Shown: in pieces, positions 36,691 to 49,271 of the stretch
How positions within the stretch are numbered: the stretch's first letter is position 1
Layout of the letters: the number at the start of each line of letters is the position of its first letter
Origin: DATAGF01 sp963813355
Lineage (GTDB): Bacteria; Actinomycetota; Thermoleophilia; Miltoncostaeales; Miltoncostaeaceae
Direction: 5' to 3'
Assembly: GCA_963813355.1 (NCBI GenBank)
Contig: CAWEYS010000021.1
Location: forward strand, 62,001-126,000
DNA length: 64,000 nucleotides
The notes under the pieces: generated by a model
What the model was told of the DNA's origin: nothing
The model's database searches: none
Seen by the model: only the letters and a program-made list of their open reading frames with translations
Made by a program: the position numbers and the translations under genes

Positions 36691-37964
36691 GCGCCGCGAA
36701 CGGCCACCCCTCCCGGGCCCGGGTGGCGGTGACGGGCATCGGGGTCGTCTCGCCGCTCGGGATCGGCCGCGAGGAGATGTGGCGATCGGTGAGCGAGGGA
36801 CGCTCCGGCGCCGGCCTGATCACGCTCTTCGACGCCTCCGACTGGCCGGTGCGGATGGCGTGCGAGGCCCACGGCTTCGACCCGTCCGACTTCATGGACC
36901 GGCGCGTGGCGCGGCGCATGGACCGCTATGCCCAGTTCGCCGTGGCCGCTGCGCGGATGGCCGTGGCCGACGCCGGCCTGCCCATCGACCGCGACGGCGA
37001 GGGCATCGGGGCGATCATCGGCAACGGCGGCTCGGGGCCGGCCTCGCGCGAGGAGCAGCACGCCGTGCTGCTCGAGCGCGGGCCCGACCGCGTCTCCCCC
37101 TTCGCGATCCCGCTCAGCGTCGCCAACATGGGCGCCGGGCAGGTGTCCATGGAGCTGGGGCTGCACGGGCCCGTCACGGCCATCTGCAACGCGTGCGCCG
37201 CCGGCACGGACGCCATCGGCACGGCGCTCGACGTCCTGCGCCGCGGGGACGCCCGCGCCATGCTCGCGGGGGGCGCCGACGCGACCATCACGCCCTACTT
37301 CCTCGCCGGGTTCGACGCGATGCGGGTGCTCTCGCACCACAACGACGACCCGGCCGGAGCGGCGCGGCCCTTCGACCGCGACCGCGACGGCTTCCTGGTC
37401 GGCGAGGCCGGGGCCGTCCTGGTGCTGGAGCCCCTCGACGAGGCCCGCGCGCGCGGCGCCGAGGTCATCTGCGAGATCGCGGGGTACGGCGCGACCGCCG
37501 ACGCCTACCACATCACCGACCCCGACCCGACGGGCGAGCCCCAGGCGCGCGCGGTGACCGCGGCGATCGACGACGCGGGGCTGGCCGGGGAGGACATCGA
37601 CCACGTCAACGCCCACGGCGGGGCCAGCCAGCCCGGCGACCCCACCGAGGTGCGCGCGCTCCAGCTCGCCCTGGGCGAGGAGGCGGCCGCGCGCGTGGCC
37701 GTCAGCGCGACCAAGTCGATGCACGGGCACTGCATGGGCGCGACCGGCGCACTCGAGGCCGCGATCACGGCGCTCGCCCTGCGCGAGGGCGTGGTGCCCC
37801 CGACGATCAACCTGCACGACCTCGACCCGGCCTGCGGGGGGGTCAACCACGTGGCCAACGCGGCCCGGCCGGCCGACCTGCGGGTGGCGATGTCGACCTC
37901 GTTCGGCCTCGGCGGGCACAACTCGGCCCTCGTCATGACCCGCGCCGCGGACGGGGAGGCCTGA
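36687..37964 (+). CDS. fabF: 3-oxoacyl-ACP synthase II, second copy
   Basis: 425 residues, clear paralogue of the preceding gene (same layout and much of the sequence). VAVTGIGVVSPLGIGREEMW, ICNACAAGTDAIGTAL with C170, DHVNAHGGASQPGDPTE, TKSMHGHCMGATGALEAA and TSFGLGGHNSALV. Cys, both His and Lys are kept, so it is probably active; the residues after the first His (GGAS instead of GTST) differ from the usual pattern and may change specificity. The pair recalls kasA-kasB of mycobacteria. Overlaps the neighbouring genes on both sides. Confidence 0.93.
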   Translation: MSAANGHPSRARVAVTGIGVVSPLGIGREEMWRSVSEGRSGAGLITLFDASDWPVRMACEAHGFDPSDFMDRRVARRMDRYAQFAVAAARMAVADAGLPIDRDGEGIGAIIGNGGSGPASREEQHAVLLERGPDRVSPFAIPLSVANMGAGQVSMELGLHGPVTAICNACAAGTDAIGTALDVLRRGDARAMLAGGADATITPYFLAGFDAMRVLSHHNDDPAGAARPFDRDRDGFLVGEAGAVLVLEPLDEARARGAEVICEIAGYGATADAYHITDPDPTGEPQARAVTAAIDDAGLAGEDIDHVNAHGGASQPGDPTEVRALQLALGEEAAARVAVSATKSMHGHCMGATGALEAAITALALREGVVPPTINLHDLDPACGGVNHVANAARPADLRVAMSTSFGLGGHNSALVMTRAADGEA

Positions 37965-38173
37965 TGGGCTGGGTGCGCCGCCTGTCGCCGCGGGCGGAGA
38001 AGACCATCCGGCTGGTGGCCGTCTGCATCCTCGCCGCCGTCCTCGGCATCATCGCCGTGGCCCTCGACAGCGAGGCGGTGGGCTACGCGGCCATGGGCCT
38101 CGTGCTGGCCGGCATCCTCGCCGGGCCCGTCGTCGCCTGGGTCCTGTCACGTCCCCGCGACGGGAAGGCGTGA
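37964..38173 (+). CDS. Small protein with two membrane spans
   Basis: 69 residues: a charged N-terminus (GWVRRLSPRAEKTIR), two hydrophobic spans (LVAVCILAAVLGIIAVAL and AMGLVLAGILAGPVVAWVL) and a short basic tail. ATG 37964 overlaps the fabF stop (TGATG), so it belongs to the fab transcript. No family recognised. It might be a membrane partner of lipid synthesis, but only position suggests that. Confidence 0.65.
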   Translation: MGWVRRLSPRAEKTIRLVAVCILAAVLGIIAVALDSEAVGYAAMGLVLAGILAGPVVAWVLSRPRDGKA

Positions 38174-38182
38174 GCCGCGCGC

Positions 38183-38188
38183 TAGTCT
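38183..38188 (+). promoter_or_regulatory. Possible -10 hexamer of metH
   Basis: TAGTCT seven bases before GTG 38196 with no ribosome site. No cobalamin riboswitch is seen in the 22-base gap, so B12 control would have to act elsewhere. Confidence 0.4.
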
Positions 38189-38195
38189 CGTCGCC

Positions 38196-41883
<3,688 letters not shown>

Positions 41884-41912
<29 letters not shown>

Positions 41913-42055
41913 TCGTCCACGACGGCGGCGACCCGCCACGGCGAGTCGTCGGGGCCGTCGAGGGCGAGCGTCCAGGTGCCGTCGAAGGTAGCGGAGACCC
42001 CGGCTCAGCCGGCGTACCCGCGGCGGCCCCAGGACGGCGCGGGATCGGCGGGGTC
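41884..42055. repeat. Duplicated block, left copy
   Basis: Holds a 32-base piece of the metH end (41884-41915) identical to 42495-42526, followed about 70 bases later by a GTAGCGGAGACCCCGGCTCA motif and ~45 bases similar to 42581-42645. A third partial copy of that motif is at 42371-42405. Confidence 0.75.
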
Positions 42056-42494
42056 GAGTGAACGTCGACGAGCGTCGTCTCCAGCACCTCGGGCGCGCGC
42101 ACCACCAGGCGCAGGCTCCGCCCGTTCCCGGGCGGGTGGGAGGAGCTCATCCAGCAGGTCGGGGCGGGCCACGTGGGCGAACTCCGCGTCGTCGCCGTCC
42201 ACCGCCTCCGCCCAGGCGGCCACCGCGCGGCGGACGGCCCCGTCGATGACGTCCGGGTCGAAGCGCTCGTCGGCGAGCGACAGGTCGGGTGGTGACGAGG
42301 CTCCAGTGCGCGACGGTCGCGCATGCGGGCCACCCTCGGTGTCGGCCGTCGTGACCTCGCAGTGCGTCGCGGTAGCGGAGACCCGGATCAGACGCGTACG
42401 CGCGGCGTCCTCCACCGGGAGGAAGCGTGCCGCGTCGTGGTCGGCGACGAGGCGGCGACCAGCAGGCGGCGGATCGCCAGGCCCTCGAGGGCGA

Positions 42495-42645
42495 CGTCCG
42501 CCCGGGAGGGCGCCGCGGCCTGATCGGAGCCGCGTGTGGACGTGGCGGCCGCGGGGAGCGGGATCGGGTCACGGACCGAGGGTAGCGGGACCCCGGCTCA
42601 GCCGGCGTACCCGCGATGGCCCCAGGACGGGCCGGGGTCGTCGGG
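42495..42645. repeat. Duplicated block, right copy
   Basis: Right partner of the block at 41884-42055: the 32-base metH-end sequence at 42495-42526, then the GTAGCGGGACCCCGGCTCAG motif at 42581, which here forms the 3' end of the gene at 42598. The layout suggests a segmental direct duplication with decay between the copies. Confidence 0.75.
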
Positions 42646-43197
42646 GTCGAACTGCTCCTTGGCCAGCCACAGGCGGGCCTGGCGAACGCCCTCGACCAGC
42701 GCCGCCAGCTTGGCCTCGGCGACGTCCGCGGGCAGGCGCTCGAGCCCGGGGGTCGCGGCCACCCAGAGCGACGAGGCGGCGCCCGCGCGGGCCCGCGCGA
42801 GGGCCAGCCGGGCGACGTCCATGGCCCCTTCGACGAGCCGAGCGCGCCCGTCGACCGCGGCCACCAGGTCCTCCTCGGGCCCCAGGCGGTAGTGCCCGGC
42901 GGGGACGGGGCCGGCCGTCTCGACGATCATCGCCGCCATGCCGTCGAGCGCGCCCGCGTCGGCGACGCGGGCCTTGAGCGGCAGGTGGGGCGCCGCCTCG
43001 CGCGCGGCGGCGAGCGTCTCGGCGGTGTCCTGCCCGGCGCCGCTGGCGGCGACGTCGAGGCCGATCCGGGCCAGCCGCCCCGCCCAACCGGGCGGCCCCG
43101 GGAGCGGGCCCAGGGCGATCGCGGGAAGGACCGGGAGCTGGACCCCCAGCGCGGCGAGCTCGTCGCGTCGCACACCGCCAGCGTACGCATCTACCAT
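42598..43197 (-). CDS. Unknown protein, alternating alpha/beta pattern
   Basis: 199 residues, not recognised. The N-terminus VQLPVLPAIALGPLPGPPGW is followed by helix/strand alternation (RIGLDVAASGAGQDTAETLA, LPLKARVADAGALDGMAAM, LWVAATPGLERLPADVAEAK), which looks like part of a TIM-barrel enzyme of the MetE/uroporphyrinogen decarboxylase type, but no catalytic motif is visible. It ends FDPDDPGPSWGHRGYAG; a degenerate copy of that tail lies at 42005. Start ATG 43197 has GAGGGGGGA just upstream; it is divergent from the NCS1 gene with only 9 bases between starts, so each ribosome site lies near the other start. Being next to metH may hint at a methionine/one-carbon role; unproven. Confidence 0.6.
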   Translation of the reverse strand: MVDAYAGGVRRDELAALGVQLPVLPAIALGPLPGPPGWAGRLARIGLDVAASGAGQDTAETLAAAREAAPHLPLKARVADAGALDGMAAMIVETAGPVPAGHYRLGPEEDLVAAVDGRARLVEGAMDVARLALARARAGAASSLWVAATPGLERLPADVAEAKLAALVEGVRQARLWLAKEQFDPDDPGPSWGHRGYAG

Positions 43198-43206
43198 TCC
43201 CCCCTC

Positions 43207-44400
43207 ATGGGACGCGACGGCTGGCTGCGACGGCTCGGCCCCTGGGTCGGCATCGGCACGAGCCCGGCGGCCATGATGATCGGGGGCGGCGTCGGCGAGG
43301 GCCTCCGCGGCGGCGAGCTCATGGCGGCGCTGGTGACCGGCGTGGCGCTGCTCGCCGGCCTCGCGGCCGGCCAGGGCATCCTGGGCCAGCGCACCGGGCG
43401 CACGCTCGCGTCGCTGACCGCCGGGCCGCTCGGCGCCGACGGCAGCCGGCGCACCGCGTCGGTCGTGATGCTGGCGATGATGGTCGGGTGGTTCGGGGTC
43501 AACGTCGGCGTCGCCGGCGTCGCCCTGGCGCGCCTGCTCGGCATCCCGGACGTCGCGGGCGTGGTGGCCTTCGCCGTCGTCATGCTCGGCGTGGTCGGCC
43601 TCGGCCTGGGGGTGCTGTCGTGGTCGGCCCTGGTCGCCGGCCTGGCGACCACCGGCCTCGCGATCTACGGGCTCGAGCTGGCCTTCGACGCGCGCGACGC
43701 CACCCTGTCCGGCGGCCTGGCGGGCAGCGACCCGATCGGCTTCCTGCCGGCCGTGGCGCTCGTGATCGGCTACGGCGCGGCGTTCTCCCTGCGCACGCCG
43801 GACTTCACCCACGACCTCGCCCGCACCCGCCAGGTGATCTGGTGCGCCCTGGTGGGGCTCGCGATCCCGACGCTGGCCTTCGGCCTGGCCGGGGCGGCCC
43901 TCTACGCCGCGACGGGCACGTGGGACCTCTCCGACGTCCTGCGCGACCTCGGGAGCCCGACGATCGCGTACCTGTTCGTGGCGGTCGGCTTCACCGGCTC
44001 GGTCCTCACCAACATCTGGTCGGGCGCCCTGTCGCTCGCCGACGTCGCCCCGCGCGTGTCGCACCGGGCCGCCCTGCTGGCGGTCGCGGCGGCGGGCACC
44101 TGCCTGGCGGCGGCCGGCTTCGACGAGCTGATGCTCTCGTGGCTCACGATCATGGCGCTCGCGGCGCCCGGCCTGGTCGCGATCTGCGCCATCCACGTGG
44201 CCCGCGGCGGCGAGCCGCGTCCCGGATGGGGGACGATCGGCCTGGCCTCTTGGGGGGCGGGCTTCGCGTGCGGGCTGGCGCTGCAACTGGCAGGCTCTTC
44301 ACTCGCGCTCCCGGCGGCGGCGGTCGTGCCGGCGATCACCTACTGGCTGCTCGGCCCGCCGTGGGAGCGGAAACTGGCGGACGCGAGGGTTGGGGGCTAG
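43207..44400 (+). CDS. NCS1-like cytosine/purine permease family transporter
   Basis: 397 residues with ~12 hydrophobic spans. N-terminal WLRRLGPWVGIGTSPAAMMIGG and GLRGGELMAALVTGVALLAG, followed by SLTAGPLGADGSRRTASVVM, SLRTPDFTHDLARTRQVIW and FTGSVLTNIWSGALSLADV, resemble CodB-like cytosine/nucleobase symporters. The substrate cannot be told from sequence. ATG 43207. Its stop is 2 bases before the pckA start, so the two genes are probably cotranscribed; the gene after metH and the purine operon elsewhere make a nucleobase plausible, not certain. Confidence 0.75.
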   Translation: MGRDGWLRRLGPWVGIGTSPAAMMIGGGVGEGLRGGELMAALVTGVALLAGLAAGQGILGQRTGRTLASLTAGPLGADGSRRTASVVMLAMMVGWFGVNVGVAGVALARLLGIPDVAGVVAFAVVMLGVVGLGLGVLSWSALVAGLATTGLAIYGLELAFDARDATLSGGLAGSDPIGFLPAVALVIGYGAAFSLRTPDFTHDLARTRQVIWCALVGLAIPTLAFGLAGAALYAATGTWDLSDVLRDLGSPTIAYLFVAVGFTGSVLTNIWSGALSLADVAPRVSHRAALLAVAAAGTCLAAAGFDELMLSWLTIMALAAPGLVAICAIHVARGGEPRPGWGTIGLASWGAGFACGLALQLAGSSLALPAAAVVPAITYWLLGPPWERKLADARVGG

Positions 44401-44402
44401 AG

Positions 44403-45972
44403 GTGGCGATCGAGACGACGGCGGCGCGCGGCGGGGCGGTGGGGCTCGACTGCCCACGGCATCGAGCCCCAGGCCGCCGTGTGGTGGAACCTGCCGGTGG
44501 CGGCGCTCTACGAGCGCGCGCTGTCGTCCGGCGACGCGGAGCTCGCCGAGGGCGGCGCGCTCGTGGTCTCGACCGGCGCGCACACCGGCCGGGCGCCCAA
44601 GGACAAGTACCTCGTCCGGGAGCCGGGCAGCGAGGGCCGCGTCTGGTGGGGCGCGGTCAACCAGCCGATCGACCCCGCCGTCCACGCCTCGCTCGGCGAG
44701 CGCCTGCGCGCCCACCTGGGCGCGGCCGACGTCTACGTGATCGACGCCTGGGCGGGCGCCGACGCCGCCCACCGGCTGCCGCTCCGGGTCGTCACCGAGA
44801 GCGCCTGGCACGCCCTCTTCGCCCGCACGCTCTTCATCGAGCCCACCGACGAGGAGCTCCCGGTACACCGCCCCGAGGCCCTCGTGCTCCACGCCCCCAG
44901 CTTCGCCGCCGACCCCGCCTCCGACGGCACGCGCGCCGGGAACTTCGTGATCCTGCACCTCACCGACCAGGAGATCCTGATCGGCGGCACCCAGTACGCC
45001 GGCGAGATCAAGAAGTCGATCTTCACCCTGATGAACGACCGCCTGCCCCAGCGCGGCGTGCTGTCGATGCACTGCTCGGCCAACGTCGACGCCGACGGCC
45101 GCGTCGCGGTCTTCTTCGGGCTCTCGGGCACCGGCAAGACGACCCTCTCCACCGACTCCCAGCGCCCCCTGATCGGCGACGACGAGCACGGCTGGGGCGA
45201 GGACGGCGTCTTCAACATCGAGGGCGGCTGCTACGCGAAGGTCATCAAGCTCTCGCCCGAGGCCGAGCCCGAGATCTACGCCACCACGCGCACCTTCGGC
45301 ACGGTGCTCGAGAACGTGGTCATGGACCCGGCCACCCGGCGCCTGGACCTCGACGACGACGCGCTCACCGAGAACACCCGCGGCGCCTATCCGCTCGCCT
45401 CGATCCCGAACCACGTCCCGGACAAGCGCGCCGGGCACCCGTCGACGATCGTGATGCTGACCGCCGACGCCTTCGGTGTGCTGCCGCCGGTGGCGAAGCT
45501 CACCCCCGAGGAGGCGATGACGATGTTCCTCGCCGGCTACACCGCCAAGGTGGCCGGGACCGAGGTCGGCGTCGTCGAGCCCCAGGCGGCCTTCAGCGCC
45601 TGCTTCGGGGCGCCCTTCCTCCCGCAGCCGCCGTCCGTCTACGCGGAGCTGCTGCGCGAGCGGATCGAGAAGCACGGCGCGAGCGCCTGGCTGGTCAACA
45701 CGGGCTGGACCGGCGGCCCCTACGGCACCGGCTCGCGCATGCCGATCGCCGCCACGCGCGCGATCGTGCGGGCGGCGGTCTCGGGCGACCTGGACGGCGC
45801 CCCCACCCGCACCGACCCTGTCTTCGGCTTCGAGGTGCCGACGGAGGTCCAGGGCGTCAACGCCGCCCTCCTCGACCCCCGCGGCACCTGGGACGACCCA
45901 TCCGCCTACGACGAGGCGGCCGCCGACCTGGCCGCCAAGATCCAGGAGCACGCCGCGCAGATGCGCTCGTAG
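44403..45972 (+). CDS. pckA: ATP-dependent phosphoenolpyruvate carboxykinase (one frame break near the start)
   Basis: Gluconeogenic conversion of oxaloacetate to PEP. Seen: STGAHTGRAPKDKYLVREPG, IGGTQYAGEIKKSIFTLMN, FFGLSGTGKTTLSTDSQRP (kinase loop), LIGDDEHGWGEDGVFNIEGG (metal Asp), and TGWTGGPYGTGSRMPIAATR. GTG 44403 begins AIETTAARGGAVGLD; the frame then changes by one extra base near 44451-44456 and continues HGIEPQAAVWWNLPVAALYE. A shorter start, GTG 44479 (VWWNLP), gives an uninterrupted 497-residue frame but loses the usual N-terminal segment. The nature of the break is open (error versus real). Confidence 0.92.
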
Positions 45973-46017
45973 CGGGGCCCGCGGGTCGGGACGCCCCGGG
46001 CCGTCCGCGGCGGGGGA

Positions 46018-46023
46018 TAGCCT
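46018..46023 (+). promoter_or_regulatory. Possible -10 hexamer of the CapA-like gene
   Basis: TAGCCT seven bases before ATG 46031, no ribosome site. Same spacing as at metH. Confidence 0.4.
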
Positions 46024-46030
46024 CGCGGCC

Positions 46031-47305
46031 ATGCGGCCGGGGCGGGTCCTGGCGATCGTCGTCTCAGCGCTGGCGCTCGCCGCGCCGGCGTCGGCGGCCG
46101 GCGACGCCCGCCCGCCGACGGTGGAGTGGCGCCTGCGCGACTGGGGCGGGGCGTGGCGGCTCGAGCTGCGGCTCTCCGAGCGCGCGAGCGTCGCTGCGGC
46201 GCTGACGCGCGGCGGGGAGCTGGTCCGCCGGGTGCCGGTGCGGCCGCTCCAGGCCGGGCGGGCGCGGCTGGGGCTCGGGCGGCTCGCCGGCGGCGCCTAC
46301 CGCCTGCGCGTCGTCGCGCGCGACCCGGGCGGCGCGCAGACGGCCGTCGAGCGCGCCGTGCGCCTGCCGGCGCTCGTGACCGTCGCGGTCTCGGGCGACC
46401 TCCTCATCCACACGCCGGTCGCCGCGCGCGCGCTGTACAACGGCGGCCGGCGCGGATACCGCTTCCGCCCGATGCTCGCGCGGATCGGCCCCCTGGTCCG
46501 CCGGGCCGACCTCGCCCTCTGCCACGTCGAGCATCCCGTCGGCCGGGGGCCGCCGAGCGGCTACCCGCGCTTCCGCGCCCCGGTCGCGCTGGCCGGCGCG
46601 ATCCGCTCGGCCGGCTTCGACGTGTGCAGCACCGCCTCGAACCACACCCTCGACTACGGCCAGCCCGGGGTCGACGCCACCCTGGGGGCCCTGGACCGTG
46701 CCGGGGTCCGCCACACCGGCAGCTGGGCGCGCCCCCCGGCGGGCCGCCCGGCGCTCCTGAGGGCCCGCGGGGTGACCGTGGGGTTCGTCGCGGCCACCGA
46801 GCACACCAACGGGATCGCCCTTCCCCATCCCTGGTCGGTCGCGCTCGCCGACCCGGGGGCGATCCTGGCCGCCGCGCGCCGCGCTCGCCGCGAGGGGGCC
46901 GACGCCGTGGTCGTCAACCTGCACTGGGGCGCCGAGTACCGGCACGGGCCCACGCCCTTCCAGTGGCGCCTCGCCCGCCGGCTCACCGCCTCGCCCGCCG
47001 TGACGGCGGTGGTGGGCCAGCACGCCCACGTCGTCCAGCCCATCCGCTTCGTCAACCGCAAGCCCGTGGTCTTCGGCGAGGGGAACCTGGTCTCCAACCA
47101 GTCCGGCGCCTCCCAGGACGGCCTGGTCGCCGTCCTCGACCTCGCCGTCACGCCGCGGCACACGCGGGTCCGCAGGGTGCGGTACCTGCCCACCTACGTC
47201 CGCCGCCCGGACTACGTCGTCGTGCCCGCCGCCGGCGCCTCGCGGCGCCGCACCATCGCGGTGGCGGGGCGGACGGCGCGGGTGCGGCCGATCAGCGCCC
47301 GGTGA
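46031..47305 (+). CDS. Secreted CapA/PgsA-family metallophosphoesterase-like protein
   Basis: 424 residues. Signal peptide (RVLAIVVSALALAAPASAAG), an N-terminal ~110-residue beta-rich domain (residues 25-115, WRLELRLSERASVAAAL) and the CapA domain: VTVAVSGDLLIHTPVAARAL (metal motif), LALCHVEHPVG, FDVCSTASNHTLDYG (Asn-His), VVVNLHWGAEYRHGPT, AVVGQHAHVVQPIRFV and VFGEGNLVSNQS. CapA proteins take part in poly-gamma-glutamate capsule formation, but many lone copies have unknown roles; no other pgs gene is here. Last 14 bases overlap the convergent enoyl-CoA hydratase gene. Confidence 0.85.
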   Translation: MRPGRVLAIVVSALALAAPASAAGDARPPTVEWRLRDWGGAWRLELRLSERASVAAALTRGGELVRRVPVRPLQAGRARLGLGRLAGGAYRLRVVARDPGGAQTAVERAVRLPALVTVAVSGDLLIHTPVAARALYNGGRRGYRFRPMLARIGPLVRRADLALCHVEHPVGRGPPSGYPRFRAPVALAGAIRSAGFDVCSTASNHTLDYGQPGVDATLGALDRAGVRHTGSWARPPAGRPALLRARGVTVGFVAATEHTNGIALPHPWSVALADPGAILAAARRARREGADAVVVNLHWGAEYRHGPTPFQWRLARRLTASPAVTAVVGQHAHVVQPIRFVNRKPVVFGEGNLVSNQSGASQDGLVAVLDLAVTPRHTRVRRVRYLPTYVRRPDYVVVPAAGASRRRTIAVAGRTARVRPISAR

Positions 47306-48086
47306 ACTCCGGCGGGCGCTTCTCGCGGAACGCGGCCTGGCCCTCGCGCATGTCGTCCGACGCGTACGCGCGCTCGCGCCAGCGCCGCGCGGTCTCCTCG
47401 ACGTCGGCCGCGGGGGAGCCGTCGGACAGCGCGCGCACCACGGCGCGGGTGCCCGCCACGGCGAGCGGCGCCCCCGCCGCGACCTCGTTCACCGCCGCCC
47501 GCGCCGCCCCCCAGAGCCCCGCCGGCTCGACCACGTGGTCGACCAGTCCGACGGCGAGGGCCTCGTCGGCCTCGATCGGGGCGCCCGTGAGGAACATCCG
47601 CCGCGTGCGACCGGGACCCATCGCGGCGACGAACCGGCGGAGGCCGTCGGCCGTGTACACCACGCCGAACCTCGTCGCCGGCATCGCCAGTCGCGCGCCC
47701 GCGCCCGCGATACGCCAGTCGCAGGCGATCGCCAGCTCCAGGGCTCCCCCCGCGGCGGCGCCGTTCACCACCCCGATCACGGGGATCGGGCAGTCCGCGA
47801 CGGCGGCGACGGCCGCCCCCAGCCGGCGCTCGCCCGCCCGCATGCGCTCGATGGGGTCACCCTCGCCGCCGACGTCGAGCCCGGCCGAGAAGTGGCGGTC
47901 GCCGTCGCCCCCCAGGAGCACGGCGCGCGCGGCCGGCGGAGGCGCGTGAAGTAGGCTCGCGAGCGCGTCGAGGATCGCCTCGTCCAGGGCGTTCGCGCGC
48001 CCGGGGTTCGACATCCGCAGGATGAGCGCGGGCCCGTCCTCCTCCACGAGGAGGCGGCCGCCGGAGGAGGAGGGCTCAGCTGGCAT
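47292..48086 (-). CDS. Enoyl-CoA hydratase/isomerase family protein
   Basis: 264 residues, crotonase fold. Seen: ILRMSNPGRANALDEAILDA, HFSAGLDVGGEGDPIERM (oxyanion hole), VIGVVNGAAAGGALELAIA (second oxyanion part and the Glu of GALEL), CDWRIAGAGARLAMPATRFG and TGAPIEADEALAVGLVDHV. The second catalytic Glu region reads PATRFGV rather than the usual P-E-x-x-x-G, so hydratase activity is uncertain. ATG 48086 has GAGGA upstream that lies within panE. Its 5' end overlaps panE divergently by 7 bases if panE starts at CTG 48080. Confidence 0.88.
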   Translation of the reverse strand: MPAEPSSSGGRLLVEEDGPALILRMSNPGRANALDEAILDALASLLHAPPPAARAVLLGGDGDRHFSAGLDVGGEGDPIERMRAGERRLGAAVAAVADCPIPVIGVVNGAAAGGALELAIACDWRIAGAGARLAMPATRFGVVYTADGLRRFVAAMGPGRTRRMFLTGAPIEADEALAVGLVDHVVEPAGLWGAARAAVNEVAAGAPLAVAGTRAVVRALSDGSPAADVEETARRWRERAYASDDMREGQAAFREKRPPEFTGR

Positions 48087-48991
48087 CAGTCCTCGTGATG
48101 GGCGCGGGAGCGGTGGGCTCGTACTACGGGGCGCTGCTGGCCCGCGGCGGGCACGAGGTGACGATGGTGGCGCGTGGACCGCATCTGGAAGCCCTCCGTA
48201 GGCGCGGGACGGTGGTCGTGCGGGAGGCCGACGGGCGCGTGTGGGAGGCACCCGTCGCGGTGCGCCCCCGCCCGGACCCCGGGCCGGCCGACCTGGCGAT
48301 CGTCGCCACGAAATCGCACGACACCCTAGCGGCGGCGCACGCGCTGGGGGACGCGCTCCCGGCCGGCACGCCGGTGCTCTCCCTCCAGAACGGGATCGAG
48401 AACGTGGGCCGGATCGCGGCGGCGCTCGGCCACGAGCGGGCGCTCGCCGGCGTCGCATTCGTGGGGGTGAGGATCGAGGAGCCGGGGGTCGTGGACCACC
48501 AGGCCGAGGGCTGGGTGCGGATCGGCCACCCGCACGGCCCCGAGGGCGCCCAGGCGGCGTACGAGCTCGTCGCAGGGGCCTGGGACGTGGTGCTGTCCGA
48601 CGACATCGTGCGCGACCAGTGGCACAAGCTGCTCTGGAACGCCGGCTTCAACGCGATCTGCGCGGTGACGGGCGCGACGGCCGGCGAGGCCCTGGCCGTG
48701 CCGGACTCGGAGCGGCTGGTGCGCGCCGCGATGGGCGAGGTGGTGGCCGTCGCGGCGGCCCACGGGATCGCCCTGACCCAGGCCGAGGTCGACGAGATGG
48801 CCCGCCCCAACGAGGAGCTGCGCGACTACCGGCCCTCCACCGCCCGCGACCTCGACGCCGGCAAGCGCCTCGAGCGGGACGCGCTGTGCGGCTTCCTGGC
48901 GCGCGAGGGGGCCCGCCTGGGCGTGCCGACGCCGGTCAACGCCGTGCTCGACGCCCTCCTCGCGCTGCACGAGGCTCGCGCCGTCCGCTGA
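48080..48991 (+). CDS. panE: 2-dehydropantoate 2-reductase, probable CTG start
   Basis: NADPH-dependent reduction of ketopantoate to pantoate, in pantothenate/CoA synthesis. Seen: VLVMGAGAVGSYYGALLA (cofactor fold), LAIVATKSHDTLAAAH with the active Lys, VLSLQNGIENVGRIA, RDQWHKLLWNAGFNAICAVTG, and the C-terminal RPSTARDLDAGKRLE. ATG 48095 would cut off the first strand; CTG 48080 gives MASVLVMGAGAVG, and AGGAGGAGGG lies five bases upstream, an excellent ribosome site. The CTG start is inferred from both. The ribosome site lies inside the divergent enoyl-CoA hydratase gene. A hairpin follows the stop. Confidence 0.92.
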   Translation: MASVLVMGAGAVGSYYGALLARGGHEVTMVARGPHLEALRRRGTVVVREADGRVWEAPVAVRPRPDPGPADLAIVATKSHDTLAAAHALGDALPAGTPVLSLQNGIENVGRIAAALGHERALAGVAFVGVRIEEPGVVDHQAEGWVRIGHPHGPEGAQAAYELVAGAWDVVLSDDIVRDQWHKLLWNAGFNAICAVTGATAGEALAVPDSERLVRAAMGEVVAVAAAHGIALTQAEVDEMARPNEELRDYRPSTARDLDAGKRLERDALCGFLAREGARLGVPTPVNAVLDALLALHEARAVR

Positions 48992-49004
48992 TTCTCCTGC
49001 TTCG

Positions 49005-49024
49005 CCGGTGATCGCTTTCACCGG
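49005..49024 (+). terminator. Hairpin after panE
   Basis: CCGGTGA, six bases, TCACCGG: a perfect seven-base stem just 14 bases after the stop, without a T run. Possible terminator or RNA end; the rest of the 280-base gap (to 49271) holds only a TAGGTT hexamer and a long leader for the next gene. Confidence 0.5.
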
Positions 49025-49227
49025 GGCCCGTAAAGGTGCGATGAGAAACGTCGACCCGGCGCGGGCCTCCCCTCGCGTCGCCCTCTCCGAAGAGAGATGT
49101 CGATTGCTGAGCGGAGGCCGCGAGAGGCTCACGCCGCCCTTCTTATCGTCGCCACACAGTCCGCGGCTGGCGATTCGAGGGCGGTAAGAGTCCCGTGAAC
49201 GCCGCGCCGGGCGGCGGGCGGGCGGCG

Positions 49228-49233
49228 TAGGTT
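49228..49233 (+). promoter_or_regulatory. Possible -10 hexamer of the secreted-paralogue pair
   Basis: TAGGTT about 38 bases before ATG 49272. Unlike the leaderless-type sites, a leader and a ribosome site (GGAAGGGGG, 49258-49266) separate it from the start. Confidence 0.3.
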
Positions 49234-49271
49234 CACCCCGCCAGCATCACCAGGGATGGAAGGGGGTCAGG

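Noticed and set aside
42616..43206. N-terminal extension of the NCS1 permease in the open plus frame
   Set aside because: The extension is the complement of the minus-strand gene and has no hydrophobic spans; ATG 43207 begins the fold.
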